Shown: positions 42,545 through 51,453, counted from the first letter of the stretch. The stretch is DNA of 64,000 bases from Alphaproteobacteria bacterium (GCA_028285105.1 JANQQE010000024.1:1-64000); one strand, 5' to 3'. Numbers and translations: made by a program. The notes: generated from the letters alone by a model not told the origin.

Positions 42545-45010
42545 GTGATGACCGTTTCCAGTTTCAAAACCTCTCATGTGGCCGGGTTGGCATTGGGATT
42601 CATTGTAACCTACTTCGCGGGCGTCTCGTCGGTTGGGATCGCATCTGCCGGGCAAAACCACGAATGGGCAGGATTTCGCGGTTCGACCGGTGACGGAACG
42701 TTCGTCGGCAAAACCAAAATCACCGCGTCGGACCGATGCGGGTTGAAGCAAACCTGGATTCAAAAAATCGGCAGCGGTTACTCCGGGGTTGCTGTTGCGG
42801 ACGGCTGTGCGGTGACGGCATTCTCCGACGGGAAGAACGACGTTGTCGCCGCTTTCGACAAAGAAACCGGCAAGGAAAAATGGCGCTACGTTCTTGCCGA
42901 ATATTACAAAGGCCACGATGGTTCGCATGACGGACCGATTTCGACACCGCTTATTGCCGATGGCAAAGTCTTCGCTCTCGACGCGCGCGGACAATTCGCG
43001 GCAATTGACATCGAGACCGGCAAGGAAGTCTGGAAGACGCATCTGGTTGACGATCACGAATGCGGCAAACCCCATTATGGGTTTGGTACGTCGCCCGTAT
43101 TTCTCGATGGCGTTGTGGTCGTTCAGATGAATTCCGAAAAGGCAGCCGTCGCCGGGTTCAATCCAAAAACAGGTGAAAAGCTATGGAGTGCGGGCGCGGA
43201 CGGAACCAATTACCAGTCGCCGATTCAATACGCATGGAACGGTAAAACCCGCGTTCTTGCGGCATGCAACAAATCCCTGTTCGCCATCGACGCATCGAAT
43301 GGAGATATCGTCTGGGAGCAGGAGCATGCCGGTGAAGGCGCTCGCGGTCTTATGAGCCTGACGGCCGTCCCAGCCGGCGCAGATCGGTTGTTCCTGGCCT
43401 ACAAGGACGAATCGTCGTCGCTTCTGCAACTGATTCGCGAGGAGCAAGGCGTCTCGTCGAAGCATGCGTGGGAAGACCGCAGCATTCGCAACAGCTACAA
43501 CGTTCCGGTCTACCAAGACGGACACGTCTATGCGTTTAGCAGCCGCTTTCTAACGTGCGTCGATGTCGAAACCGGCAAGGCCAAATGGAAGTCCCGCAAA
43601 CCCGGTGACGGTTTCCTGGTTCTCGTCGATGGTCATTTGGTCATCGTCACCAAAGAAGGCAGCCTGCACATTGCCAAAGCCACGCCGGAAAAGTACGAAG
43701 AAATCGCCAGCATCGACGTCTTTGACGATCTGGCTTGGGCGCACCCGAGTTATTCCGAGGGTGCGATCTATGTTCGCAGCCTCGACGCCATCGCCCGCAT
43801 TGACATCATTCCCAACGCGCCAACCGAACCCGGTTCGGAGATGAAGACTGCGGCCAACGATGCAAGAGGTCAGTCGAAATTTCATGCGTTTCTTACTGAG
43901 GTCAAAGCGGCAGACAACAGGCAAGCCGTCGTCGATCAGTTCATCGCCGCACAGAAAGCATTCCCAATCGTAGAGGATTCAGGATGGGTTCACTTTGTTT
44001 ACAAAGGCGAAGGCAAGGACCTTGCCGTCGCGGGCGATATGTTCGGTGCCCGGCAAGAGCAGTCGATGAAGCGACTGGCCAACACCGATCTTTTTTATCA
44101 TTCGATGCAATTGGAACTCGACGCTCGCCTGAACTACCTGTTCATGCGCGACTTTGAAGAAATCGTCGATCCGCGCAACGACCGCAGAACCCAATGCAGG
44201 ATGCTGACCAAGGACATGGAAATGTCGTTCAGCGGTGAACCACTGGAGATGTCATGGTTCTCGATGCCGAAGTGGGACACTCCCGCCCACCTTGCAACAT
44301 CCGAAGTGACCAACAAAGGTCGGGTTGACGAGAGAGAACTGGAAAGCAAGGTACTGGAAACCAAGGTTGCGTTTGACGTATACGTGCCCCACGGACACGA
44401 CACCGGCGACGCGCGTTATCCGGTTGCATACGTCCACGCAGGTCAAGCAGCCAAGGATCACGGCAAGATGCCCGAATCGCTCGATCACTTGTGCGGTTCG
44501 GCGATTCGCCCGACCATCGTCGTGTTCATCAAGCATATGAATCGCGGGCCGATCGAACCCTATGCCGACATGCTCACCAACGAGTTGATCCCAATGGTCG
44601 ATGAAACGTACAAGACGATGAAATCGCGCGATGGGCGGGCCAGTATCGGCATCGGATTTGCAGGCGTGACCGCATTTGCCTGGGCCTTAAAAAGTCCGGA
44701 CGTTGTCGGAAATGTTGCCTCGCAGTCGCCATTTATATTCGACTTCGCCAAAGGCACGCTCGACCAACTCGTCGCAGACCACGATTCGAAACCGCTCAAT
44801 GTTTACATGGATTGGGGCAAGTACGACTTCCGCAATCCGCACGAAGCGTGGGACATTGGCGAGACGGCTGAAGAGTTCGCCAGTTCGCTGCAAAAGAAGG
44901 GTTTCAAGGTTCAAGGCGGCGAGGTTCACGACGGAACGGGCTGGTCGAGTTGGATGAACCGTTACGACGCGATGTTCGGCGCACTGTTCCCCAAGACATC
45001 CGCAGGATAG
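42545..45010 (+). CDS. Secreted PQQ-like propeller fused to an esterase-like domain lacking the nucleophile
   Basis: The 821-aa exported protein (signal: VAGLALGFIVTYFAGVSSVG) has two parts. Residues about 40-420 are PQQ-type propeller repeats (AAFDKETGKEKWRYVL, AAIDIETGKEVWKTHL, AGFNPKTGEKLWSAG, FAIDASNGDIVWEQEH, TCVDVETGKAKWKSRK). Residues about 480-815 match the enterochelin-esterase (Fes/COG2382) type, with an Ig-like lead-in and VAFDVYVPHGHD, PVAYVHAGQ and VASQSPFIFDF. At the nucleophile elbow near 702-706 it reads GIGFAG, where active relatives have G-x-S-x-G, so Ser is replaced by Gly. The C-terminal HDGTGWSSW is kept. I infer a binding or scaffolding rather than hydrolytic role. Confidence 0.82.
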   Translation: MMTVSSFKTSHVAGLALGFIVTYFAGVSSVGIASAGQNHEWAGFRGSTGDGTFVGKTKITASDRCGLKQTWIQKIGSGYSGVAVADGCAVTAFSDGKNDVVAAFDKETGKEKWRYVLAEYYKGHDGSHDGPISTPLIADGKVFALDARGQFAAIDIETGKEVWKTHLVDDHECGKPHYGFGTSPVFLDGVVVVQMNSEKAAVAGFNPKTGEKLWSAGADGTNYQSPIQYAWNGKTRVLAACNKSLFAIDASNGDIVWEQEHAGEGARGLMSLTAVPAGADRLFLAYKDESSSLLQLIREEQGVSSKHAWEDRSIRNSYNVPVYQDGHVYAFSSRFLTCVDVETGKAKWKSRKPGDGFLVLVDGHLVIVTKEGSLHIAKATPEKYEEIASIDVFDDLAWAHPSYSEGAIYVRSLDAIARIDIIPNAPTEPGSEMKTAANDARGQSKFHAFLTEVKAADNRQAVVDQFIAAQKAFPIVEDSGWVHFVYKGEGKDLAVAGDMFGARQEQSMKRLANTDLFYHSMQLELDARLNYLFMRDFEEIVDPRNDRRTQCRMLTKDMEMSFSGEPLEMSWFSMPKWDTPAHLATSEVTNKGRVDERELESKVLETKVAFDVYVPHGHDTGDARYPVAYVHAGQAAKDHGKMPESLDHLCGSAIRPTIVVFIKHMNRGPIEPYADMLTNELIPMVDETYKTMKSRDGRASIGIGFAGVTAFAWALKSPDVVGNVASQSPFIFDFAKGTLDQLVADHDSKPLNVYMDWGKYDFRNPHEAWDIGETAEEFASSLQKKGFKVQGGEVHDGTGWSSWMNRYDAMFGALFPKTSAG

Positions 45011-45053
45011 CGGTCATCCGCGTACGATCCATTCGTAATTTCAAGTGTTCGCA

Positions 45054-45458
45054 TCAATACGATGCGAACACTTCTATTTTTACAATGTTGTCTTGAGCAT
45101 CGAGATGGTATGCACAGATCTGCGGGCTGATATTGCGCTTGTAGGCGGCCACGGTTGTCACCGCGTCGTCGGTATGAACGAGTCGCCGCCCCCAAACCCA
45201 CGTGCCGTCCACCGTATCGACGCGATCCGGTTCGCCGAATTGGGCGATGACCGCAGACAGCGGCGTACCCGCTTCAAAGTCGCGCATTTCGGAGACAATT
45301 CGATTGGTCTTCAGTGTTCCGTAGACGAACAGACAAAACAGCGTCACGAAAACGGCAATCGAAAGCACGATGACCGTGCGCACCACAATCAGACGGGTGC
45401 GACGATTCCTGGGAGCGTCGATGTCCGTATCTACCTTGCTGGCAACATCCATAATCAT
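45054..45458 (-). CDS. Single-pass membrane protein with a BamE/SmpA-like periplasmic part
   Basis: The protein (134 aa, possibly starting at the second Met) has a basic N-terminus and one transmembrane helix (LIVVRTVIVLSIAVFVTLFCL, about 23-43). A periplasmic domain of about 85 residues follows, in which AGTPLSAVIAQFGEPDRVD and GTWVWG recall the SmpA/BamE fold. There is no lipobox, so it is not an ordinary BamE lipoprotein. It begins 4 bp inside the stop of tyrA and is translationally coupled to it. Function unknown. Confidence 0.6.
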   Translation of the reverse strand: MIMDVASKVDTDIDAPRNRRTRLIVVRTVIVLSIAVFVTLFCLFVYGTLKTNRIVSEMRDFEAGTPLSAVIAQFGEPDRVDTVDGTWVWGRRLVHTDDAVTTVAAYKRNISPQICAYHLDAQDNIVKIEVFASY

Positions 45459-46618
45459 GTTCGTTCCACGATGCGATCGATCAGGAAATCGGACTGGGCC
45501 ATCGCCTGTTCGGTGAAGTCGCCAAAGTACGCCCGCACTTCGTCGAATGTCTTCTTAAATGCCTCACGATCCTGATCGGTGGCGATCTTATGCAGGGCTT
45601 CTGCTGCTTCGATATAAGCAGCCGTCACTGCGGGCGTTTCCGGATTGGACATTTGAATGGAACCGTACAGTCGCGGCGACTGTGCGAAGTGCCTGGCTGT
45701 CATGAACATTTCGAGCATGTAAATCGGCGACGTGAACAATAACGTTTCGTCAATGGGCACGCCAATCCTGGCCATCGTTTTGCCCATGACTTCGGTTGAA
45801 AAGTGCGTGAGCACCTGCACGATCGCCATCGCCTTATCGTGACGCTCTGCTGTCGTTTCGAGCAATTCCAAACCGCGGGCTTCGAACATCGATTTCAACC
45901 ACACGAGCCAATCGTCACCGCGACCATGCGTGATTACGAGACGCTGACCCTGAAGCGAGTGAACGCTCGGGCCGAACAACGGATGCGTGCCAATGACACT
46001 ACCCTCACAGCAATCGAGCATGACACTGAGCGGTTCGGACTTGACCGAACACACGTCAATTAGAAGGCTCTCTTCTTTCACGAGCGGGCCCAACTCGCGA
46101 ATCACGTCAGCCGTCGCTTCAATCGGAACGCTGATGACCACCACATCCGCCACCGATGCGGCTTCCTTCGACGACAGTTGCGTGTCCACATCAGCGATCA
46201 TCACAGCATGTCCAAGATCGCCGAACAGATTTGCAAGGCATTTTCCCATACCGCCCTTACCCCCGATGATCGCGACAGCCTTGGGTTCGATGTCCACGGG
46301 AATCTCCGCTTTCAAAGCGGCTTGGCGATCACGACTGGCCCAGAGAATCAACCGAAACATGCTTTCGATCATTTCAGGCGACAGACCGAGCGGGATGGCG
46401 CGGTCGCGTCGGTCGTCCAGCAATTCGCGCTCGCGCGTCAAGTCGCGAATACGCCGTCGATGGTGACGCTTGTACTCCGCGACTTCGCCAACGAGGGCGT
46501 TTCGCTTGGCCAACAGGTGCAAGACATCGTGATCGATCGAATCGATCATCGCCCGCAATACCGACAGCGGTCGGGCTTGATCGTTGAAGGATTGATTCTG
46601 TTTGGATTCGTGCGCCAT
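45455..46618 (-). CDS. tyrA: Bifunctional chorismate mutase-prephenate dehydrogenase
   Basis: The enzyme converts chorismate to prephenate and then to 4-hydroxyphenylpyruvate for tyrosine synthesis. ATG 46618 gives 387 aa. An AroQ-type mutase domain comes first (about 15-95, MIDSIDHDVLHLLAKRNALV, EYKRHHRRRIRD and RERELLDDRRDRA). An NAD-binding dehydrogenase follows (AVAIIGGKGGMGKCLANLF, about 108) with VIGTHPLFGPSVHSLQGQ holding the catalytic His. The layout and the FGP-x-x-x-SL block resemble the T-protein of enteric gammaproteobacteria. A longer in-frame start at 46759 would translate upstream 18-bp repeats but has no ribosome site. Confidence 0.92.
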   Translation of the reverse strand: MAHESKQNQSFNDQARPLSVLRAMIDSIDHDVLHLLAKRNALVGEVAEYKRHHRRRIRDLTRERELLDDRRDRAIPLGLSPEMIESMFRLILWASRDRQAALKAEIPVDIEPKAVAIIGGKGGMGKCLANLFGDLGHAVMIADVDTQLSSKEAASVADVVVISVPIEATADVIRELGPLVKEESLLIDVCSVKSEPLSVMLDCCEGSVIGTHPLFGPSVHSLQGQRLVITHGRGDDWLVWLKSMFEARGLELLETTAERHDKAMAIVQVLTHFSTEVMGKTMARIGVPIDETLLFTSPIYMLEMFMTARHFAQSPRLYGSIQMSNPETPAVTAAYIEAAEALHKIATDQDREAFKKTFDEVRAYFGDFTEQAMAQSDFLIDRIVERT

Positions 46619-46642
46619 GAAACTCTCGTTGTTCTTCGACCC

Positions 46643-46705
46643 GGTACTGTTTTGAGATTCGGTACTGTCTTGAGATTCGGTACTGTCTTGAGATTCGGTA
46701 CTGTC
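46643..46705. repeat. 18-bp tandem repeat upstream of tyrA, 3.5 copies
   Basis: The unit GGTACTGTCTTGAGATTC (plus strand) occurs at 46643-46660 (one mismatch), 46661-46678, 46679-46696 and a half copy at 46697-46705. It fills the spacer between the stop of the 46704 gene and tyrA. The unit length is a multiple of three and would encode STESQD repeats in the tyrA frame. Confidence 0.95.
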
Positions 46706-47543
46706 AGGTGAATCGAACAGCCAACAGCAGCAGCCAACCGTAGGCGGATTGTACAACAAAAATCTTCGTGTAGAGCGCGACAGTGATCTGATCGGATGGC
46801 ATCTGTCCCCAGCGGACCGCGATCCAGACAGCAGCGACGCTTAGGGCGGCAGCGACGATCACACCGATCGCAGCCATCTGATGAACCCCCCGCCCGTGAC
46901 GGTTCAGCATGAATCCAATCGACCCAAATGCCGCCATCCCCAATCCAATGCCGCACGGTTTCACCCATCCGGGAAGCAGCGTTTCGTACCAGGAATACTT
47001 TTTCTGGATGTACCAGCCAATCGCCCCGCACACCACCACGCTCAGAGGCATCAAGTACATGCCGATTCTTCTCAGCCAGCCTTTGGAACTTAAGCCCGAA
47101 CAACCCGCAATGGTCAGGAAGAAACCCGCCAGCGACGCAACAGCCAGCCAGCCATACGCGCCAGCCGCCAGCACCACCTGCGCTTTTTGCGCTGCGAGTC
47201 TTCGGTCCGTTGCCTGCTGTTTGCGATCGGCATGCAACCGCTTCAGTTCCGCGCGCCGCTTCGCTTTCTCTGCCCGCGTTTCTTTTCGATCTTTGGGTGG
47301 CTTGTATGCGTCGGGAATGGGCGCGGGTTTTTGCAAACCCATCATTCCACTGGCGATATGCAGTTCGCCGAACATCAGGGTCTTCTGCGTCCAACGGTAC
47401 ATCGGCTCCCAGGTAACGTACAACCACGCGAACGAGACCAACAATGTCAGCACAGCCACCGCGCGAAGTCGCCCCGTGGGTTTGACGTCGTCATCCCCCG
47501 CGACAAATATCGTGTTGATGACGAATTGCTGACCGGTATCCAT
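46704..47543 (-). CDS. Multi-pass membrane protein with a charged cytoplasmic loop
   Basis: The 279-aa protein has one N-terminal helix (LRAVAVLTLLVSFAWLYVTW). A highly charged helical stretch (about 83-122, KPPKDRKETRAEKAKRRAEL and onward) follows, then about five helices (GWLAVASLAGFFLTIAGCSG, MYLMPLSVVVCGAIGWYI, GIGLGMAAFGSIGFML, IGVIVAAALSVAAVWIAV, SAYGWLLLLAV). I recognise no family. It is directly upstream of tyrA on the same strand, separated by the 18-bp repeats. Confidence 0.6.
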   Translation of the reverse strand: MDTGQQFVINTIFVAGDDDVKPTGRLRAVAVLTLLVSFAWLYVTWEPMYRWTQKTLMFGELHIASGMMGLQKPAPIPDAYKPPKDRKETRAEKAKRRAELKRLHADRKQQATDRRLAAQKAQVVLAAGAYGWLAVASLAGFFLTIAGCSGLSSKGWLRRIGMYLMPLSVVVCGAIGWYIQKKYSWYETLLPGWVKPCGIGLGMAAFGSIGFMLNRHGRGVHQMAAIGVIVAAALSVAAVWIAVRWGQMPSDQITVALYTKIFVVQSAYGWLLLLAVRFT

Positions 47544-47876
47544 TCAAGAGTCTCAAATCTTTGGCAACTTGGAGGCTCGACCATGAAAACCGCTTGTCGA
47601 CGCCCGGTTGGTGATGTCCCCGTCCAGTCAATAGCCCCGTCTGGTCATAAGATCGACCGTGACGCCTGCGAATCCAAGGCCAAACCTTATAGTCTTGAAG
47701 CAGTATTTCAAACGGTAGGACGCAGTCGCACTCGACAACATTGAAAACCGCGACATATTGCTGAACTGCGGCATGGACCGGTACGCGAGCGCACCTTGCC
47801 CGATTGAATTGCTATACCGGTCATGCAGCATACGGTCGCAATATTTGAGAGAAATGATCAGTTGTGTCGGATTGGC
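47544..47876. other. Intergenic region between the HtrA-like gene and the 46704 membrane-protein gene
   Basis: It holds one possible small plus-strand gene (47583-47744) described separately. Otherwise I saw no repeats, terminator or convincing promoter. Confidence 0.4.
47583..47744 (+). CDS. Possible small protein (53 aa)
   Basis: ATG 47583 is preceded by a perfect GGAGG at 47571-47575 (7 nt spacing), unusual for a chance frame. The product (MKTACRRPVGDVPVQS... to ...VGRSRTRQH) is basic, has two Cys and no membrane segment, and matches nothing I know. It is antisense to no gene and lies in the spacer between two minus-strand genes. The call rests on the ribosome binding site only. Confidence 0.3.
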   Translation: MKTACRRPVGDVPVQSIAPSGHKIDRDACESKAKPYSLEAVFQTVGRSRTRQH

Positions 47877-49334
47877 TTATTTGCGGACGTTGATCGATCT
47901 TCCGCCACGCATTTGAAGTGTGAACGTTCTGCCTGCGTCGGCTTCGAACCGTTTCAATTCGCGGAACGACCGCACCCGTTTGCCATCGATGCTGTCGATC
48001 AGCGAACCGTTGCGAAGTCCACTGCGATAGAGCTTTGAATTGGGCGGACAGTCGAGGACATAGATCCCAGAATCACTGAGCGATAAGCCACGGGCTTCGA
48101 TGAACGATCGCGTCGGTTCGACCAATGTGGCGTTTCGCCATTCGATCTGCGGAAGACCTTCATCGTTGTCCGTAGCACCATGCGAACGACGGGCCAGCAC
48201 TGTTTCCTGGCGCTCAGCCAACTGAACTTTGGTTGTTCTGCTTTGCCGATCGCGAATGTAGGCGACATCGATTTCCTGACCGATTGGCGTCATGCCGACC
48301 AGTCGAATCAGATGATCCGAATCCAGAACGGCTTGTCCGCCAAACTCGGTCACCACATCGCCAATCCGCAACCCGGCACGGGCGGCAGGACTCTGTGAAG
48401 GTCCACCGGTTAAATCTTTGATTAACGCGCCGCGACTCGTTAAAACCTGGCGACTTCGAACTTCATTTTCATCTGGATCGGTAATCGTGACACCCAAAAA
48501 TCCATAGCGAACCACACGTCCGTCGGCCATCTGCGAAATGATCTGCCTCGTTCGTGCGGACAACGGGATCGCGAAACCCAGACCTTCATCCACCCCAGAC
48601 CCCGACACCATCGCCGTATTAACCCCGACGACGCGACCGTCCAAATCGAAGAGCGGTCCACCGCTGTTTCCCGGATTGATGCTGGCATCGGTCTGAATGA
48701 GATTGCCGTAATAACGATCATTGTTTTCGGACATGATATATCCGGTTAGCGATTGACCGGTCGTACCTACCGTTCCGAACGATACCGACGTGTTTCCGCT
48801 TTCGTTGGCAAGACCGAATGGATTGCCCACCGTAAACACCCATTGACCGAGACGAACTTCCGACAAATCGCTGAGCGGTGCGACGCGAAGATTATGTGCG
48901 TCGATCTTGAGGACAGCCAGATCCGAACGTGGATCGAACTGCACGAGACGCGCATCATGGCTGCGTCGCGAACCATCTGAAACCACGACGCTGATTTCGT
49001 CGGCCCCCTCGACCACGTGGTGATTGGTGACGATGTATCCGTTGGATCGATAAACGAATCCGGAGCCTTGACTGTGCGGAACCAAACGCTCGCCACCGCG
49101 CCGCGTCTCAAACTTGCGACGGGTGCTGATGCTGACGACGGAAGGGCGAACATTTTCGGAAAGTCGCGCAAACGTCCGCTCGAGCTTTTTCATGTCGGGT
49201 ACGCTGTAGAGATCGTCGGCAACAGCAAAGCCTGCCGGGCTCGCGAGAATCGCAACCATCGAAAGCAGCGCCATTCGATTGAAGCGGGGGCGACGAAGAT
49301 GCGTATGAACGGTTGCTGATTTTGGTCTCTGCAT
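47877..49334 (-). CDS. HtrA/DegP-like periplasmic serine protease with PDZ domains
   Basis: ATG 49334 follows GAGAGG by 8 nt. The 485-aa protein has a basic n-region and signal peptide (MALLSMVAILASPAGFAVA). The trypsin-like domain carries the triad His in VTNHHVVEG (about 104), Asp in RSDLAVLKI (about 139) and Ser in NPGNSGGPL (about 222). The first PDZ follows (YGFLGVTI ... AAGLRIGDVVTEFGGQ) and a second, more divergent one is C-terminal (LYRSGLRNGSLIDSIDGK). It likely performs envelope quality control. A TATAAT box lies about 55 bp upstream. Confidence 0.92.
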   Translation of the reverse strand: MQRPKSATVHTHLRRPRFNRMALLSMVAILASPAGFAVADDLYSVPDMKKLERTFARLSENVRPSVVSISTRRKFETRRGGERLVPHSQGSGFVYRSNGYIVTNHHVVEGADEISVVVSDGSRRSHDARLVQFDPRSDLAVLKIDAHNLRVAPLSDLSEVRLGQWVFTVGNPFGLANESGNTSVSFGTVGTTGQSLTGYIMSENNDRYYGNLIQTDASINPGNSGGPLFDLDGRVVGVNTAMVSGSGVDEGLGFAIPLSARTRQIISQMADGRVVRYGFLGVTITDPDENEVRSRQVLTSRGALIKDLTGGPSQSPAARAGLRIGDVVTEFGGQAVLDSDHLIRLVGMTPIGQEIDVAYIRDRQSRTTKVQLAERQETVLARRSHGATDNDEGLPQIEWRNATLVEPTRSFIEARGLSLSDSGIYVLDCPPNSKLYRSGLRNGSLIDSIDGKRVRSFRELKRFEADAGRTFTLQMRGGRSINVRK

Positions 49335-49388
49335 GGGCGAACCTCTCTGGCGTCGCGTGCGATACTGTATATTGGTCCCATTGTCTGT

Positions 49389-49394
49389 ATTATA
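49389..49394 (-). promoter_or_regulatory. -10 box of the HtrA-like gene
   Basis: A perfect TATAAT on the minus strand lies about 55 nt before ATG 49334. No good -35 is present. Instead a small dyad GAACG-T-CGTTC covers the upstream part of the spacer, which could bind a regulator. Confidence 0.4.
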
Positions 49395-49502
49395 TCTGCG
49401 AACGTCGTTCAGTCTCGAAAAAACTGGGCTTGTGGCGTTTTGGACGATGGCGGCTGCGTTCAAATGGAGGGCGTACGCAAAAGCGGGAAGTTATCCGACG
49501 TT

Positions 49503-49538
49503 GTAACACGGCGGTATTGAGTAACACGGCGGTTTTGA
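49503..49538. repeat. 18-bp tandem duplication directly before mutS2
   Basis: GTAACACGGCGGTATTGA (49503-49520) is followed directly by GTAACACGGCGGTTTTGA (49521-49538), with one mismatch. The second copy abuts the GTG start of mutS2 and supplies its only Shine-Dalgarno-like sequence (GGCGG). Confidence 0.9.
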
Positions 49539-49539
49539 A

Positions 49540-51453
49540 GTGGATCAGCACACCTTAGACAAACTAAAGTTCGATCACGTCCGAGAATCGTTGGCCGCCT
49601 GTTGCGCCTGCACCCTTGGTAAGAATCTTGCGCGCAAACTCACACCCAGCAAGCGGGGGGAAACCATCAAGCGGTGGTTCGACCAAGTGCGCCAGATGCA
49701 GGACGCCTTCGAAACGCGAGGGGCGATACCTTTGGGTGGTGTCCACGATATTCGTCCGGCGCTCGCTGTGTCTGGGACACCGGCCGGTCTTGACGCACGC
49801 GAACTTCACGAAGTCGGCGAAACGCTCAAAGCCACCGCCGCGATCACCCGTTGGCTTGAATCGATTGGCGATGTCTATCCGCTCATCAAAAAAGCCGGAG
49901 AGCGCGTTGGCGATTTCAGTCCGCTGGCAGAACAGATCGACCGTACCATCGACGAGCGCGGCGAAGTGCGCGACGATGCCAGCAAACGCCTGCTCGAACT
50001 GCGGCGATCTATCGAATCGTTGCGATCCGAAATCGGTCAGATCTATGCGCGGATGCTGCGCAACCCGGAAGTCACCCGCATCCTGCAATTTCCGAACACC
50101 ACCCAGCGCGGCGAACGAACGGTACTCCCGCTCAAAACCGAATTTCGCAGCCAGCTTCGCGGGATCGTCCACACCAGCAGCGACACGGGTTCGACACTCT
50201 TCATCGAACCGACCGAAGTCGTGCAGACGAACAACCAGATCGTCCGCCTCATCGACGAGGAACACAAGGAAGTCATCCGCATCCTCTCGCAGCTTTCGTA
50301 CGTCGTGCATCAGAACGAACCGGCGATCCGTGCCACTATCGATGCGTTGGCCATTCTAGACCTCATCAGCGGCAAGGTGCGTTTCGCCAAGCAGCGCGAC
50401 TGCATCTGCCCGATCGTCGCGAAGGATCAAAAACTGCTGCTCTATCAAGCCCGCCACCCGCTGCTGATCGACGTTTTCAAACAGCAGAACCGCCCCGTTT
50501 CCGACGTCGTTCCGATCGACGTGCGCCTTGGCGACGATTTCGACATTCTCGTCATCACCGGCCCGAACACCGGCGGCAAGACGGTGACGCTCAAGACCAT
50601 CGGCTTGATCGCGATCATGGCCCAAAGCGGCATCCCGATACCAGCCGGCAAGGGTTCGAGCATTCCCGTCTATCGTCAGATTCATATCGATGTCGGTGAC
50701 GAACAAAGCATCGAGCAATCGCTCAGCACGTTCAGTTCGCATCTGTCGAACATGCTGCGGATGCTCAATCAGATCAACGCCCAGTCGCTGGTGCTGCTCG
50801 ACGAACTCGGTGCGGGTACCGACCCGGACGAAGGCGCGGCGATCGGCCAGGCGATCATCGACGAGTTGAGTCGCATTAAGTGTCACGCGGTACTCAACAC
50901 GCACCTTTCCGCGTTGAAAGCCGTCGCGTTTTCGTCCAACCGCGTGGACAACGCCTCGGTCGAATTCGATGTGCAGACGTTAGAGCCAACCTACCGCCTC
51001 CGCATCGGCGAACCGGGCAACAGCAACGCCATCATCATCGCCTCGCGATTGGGCATGTCGAAGCGACTCGTCAAAAAGGCCAAGTCTTACCTTAGTGGCC
51101 GCCACCGCGCGTTCAAGAAAGCGATCGAAGCCACGGTCGATTCCCGTCGCCAAGCCGAACGCGCCCGCATCGAAGCCAACAAAACCATGCTCGACGCCGA
51201 ACAGCAACGCATCCACTATCAAAACGAAGCCAAACGAATGGAAGAAGCCCGCCAAGCCAAAGAAGAATGGCACAACTGGCTGGGCACACTACGCTCCGGC
51301 GACACCATCTACGTCAAAAAATTCGAGCGTTCAGCCAAACTGGTCCGCCTGCAACTGCAAAAACAAACCGCAGTAATAGAAGCCGGCCAAGTAGAAATGG
51401 AAGTACCGCTAGCTGAGTTACTGCAACCAGATCGAGCAGCACGGTCGCAATAG
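49540..51453 (+). CDS. mutS2: MutS2-type ATPase lacking the Smr nuclease domain
   Basis: MutS2 acts on recombination intermediates and, in some bacteria, on collided ribosomes. From GTG 49540 the protein is 637 aa. It has the N-terminal helical/lever region, the core and clamp (FRSQLRGIVHTSSDTGSTLF), and the ATPase with Walker A GPNTGGKTVTLKTIGL (about 340), the FSSHLSNM segment, Walker B LVLLDELGAGTDPDEG and NTHLSALK. A coiled stretch rich in Ala/Glu/Arg and a short KOW-like end (GDTIYVKKFERSAKLV) follow. The C-terminal Smr domain of typical MutS2 (about 780 aa) is missing and there is no remnant after the stop. Confidence 0.93.
   Translation: MDQHTLDKLKFDHVRESLAACCACTLGKNLARKLTPSKRGETIKRWFDQVRQMQDAFETRGAIPLGGVHDIRPALAVSGTPAGLDARELHEVGETLKATAAITRWLESIGDVYPLIKKAGERVGDFSPLAEQIDRTIDERGEVRDDASKRLLELRRSIESLRSEIGQIYARMLRNPEVTRILQFPNTTQRGERTVLPLKTEFRSQLRGIVHTSSDTGSTLFIEPTEVVQTNNQIVRLIDEEHKEVIRILSQLSYVVHQNEPAIRATIDALAILDLISGKVRFAKQRDCICPIVAKDQKLLLYQARHPLLIDVFKQQNRPVSDVVPIDVRLGDDFDILVITGPNTGGKTVTLKTIGLIAIMAQSGIPIPAGKGSSIPVYRQIHIDVGDEQSIEQSLSTFSSHLSNMLRMLNQINAQSLVLLDELGAGTDPDEGAAIGQAIIDELSRIKCHAVLNTHLSALKAVAFSSNRVDNASVEFDVQTLEPTYRLRIGEPGNSNAIIIASRLGMSKRLVKKAKSYLSGRHRAFKKAIEATVDSRRQAERARIEANKTMLDAEQQRIHYQNEAKRMEEARQAKEEWHNWLGTLRSGDTIYVKKFERSAKLVRLQLQKQTAVIEAGQVEMEVPLAELLQPDRAARSQ

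Noticed and set aside
45054..45458. Reading the small protein after tyrA as a BamE outer-membrane lipoprotein
   Set aside because: There is no lipobox; the N-terminus is a plain transmembrane helix, so only distant similarity of the periplasmic part is claimed.
46643..46705. Repeat array considered as CRISPR
   Set aside because: The 18-bp units are directly adjacent without spacers and no cas genes are present. No CRISPR array was seen anywhere in the window.
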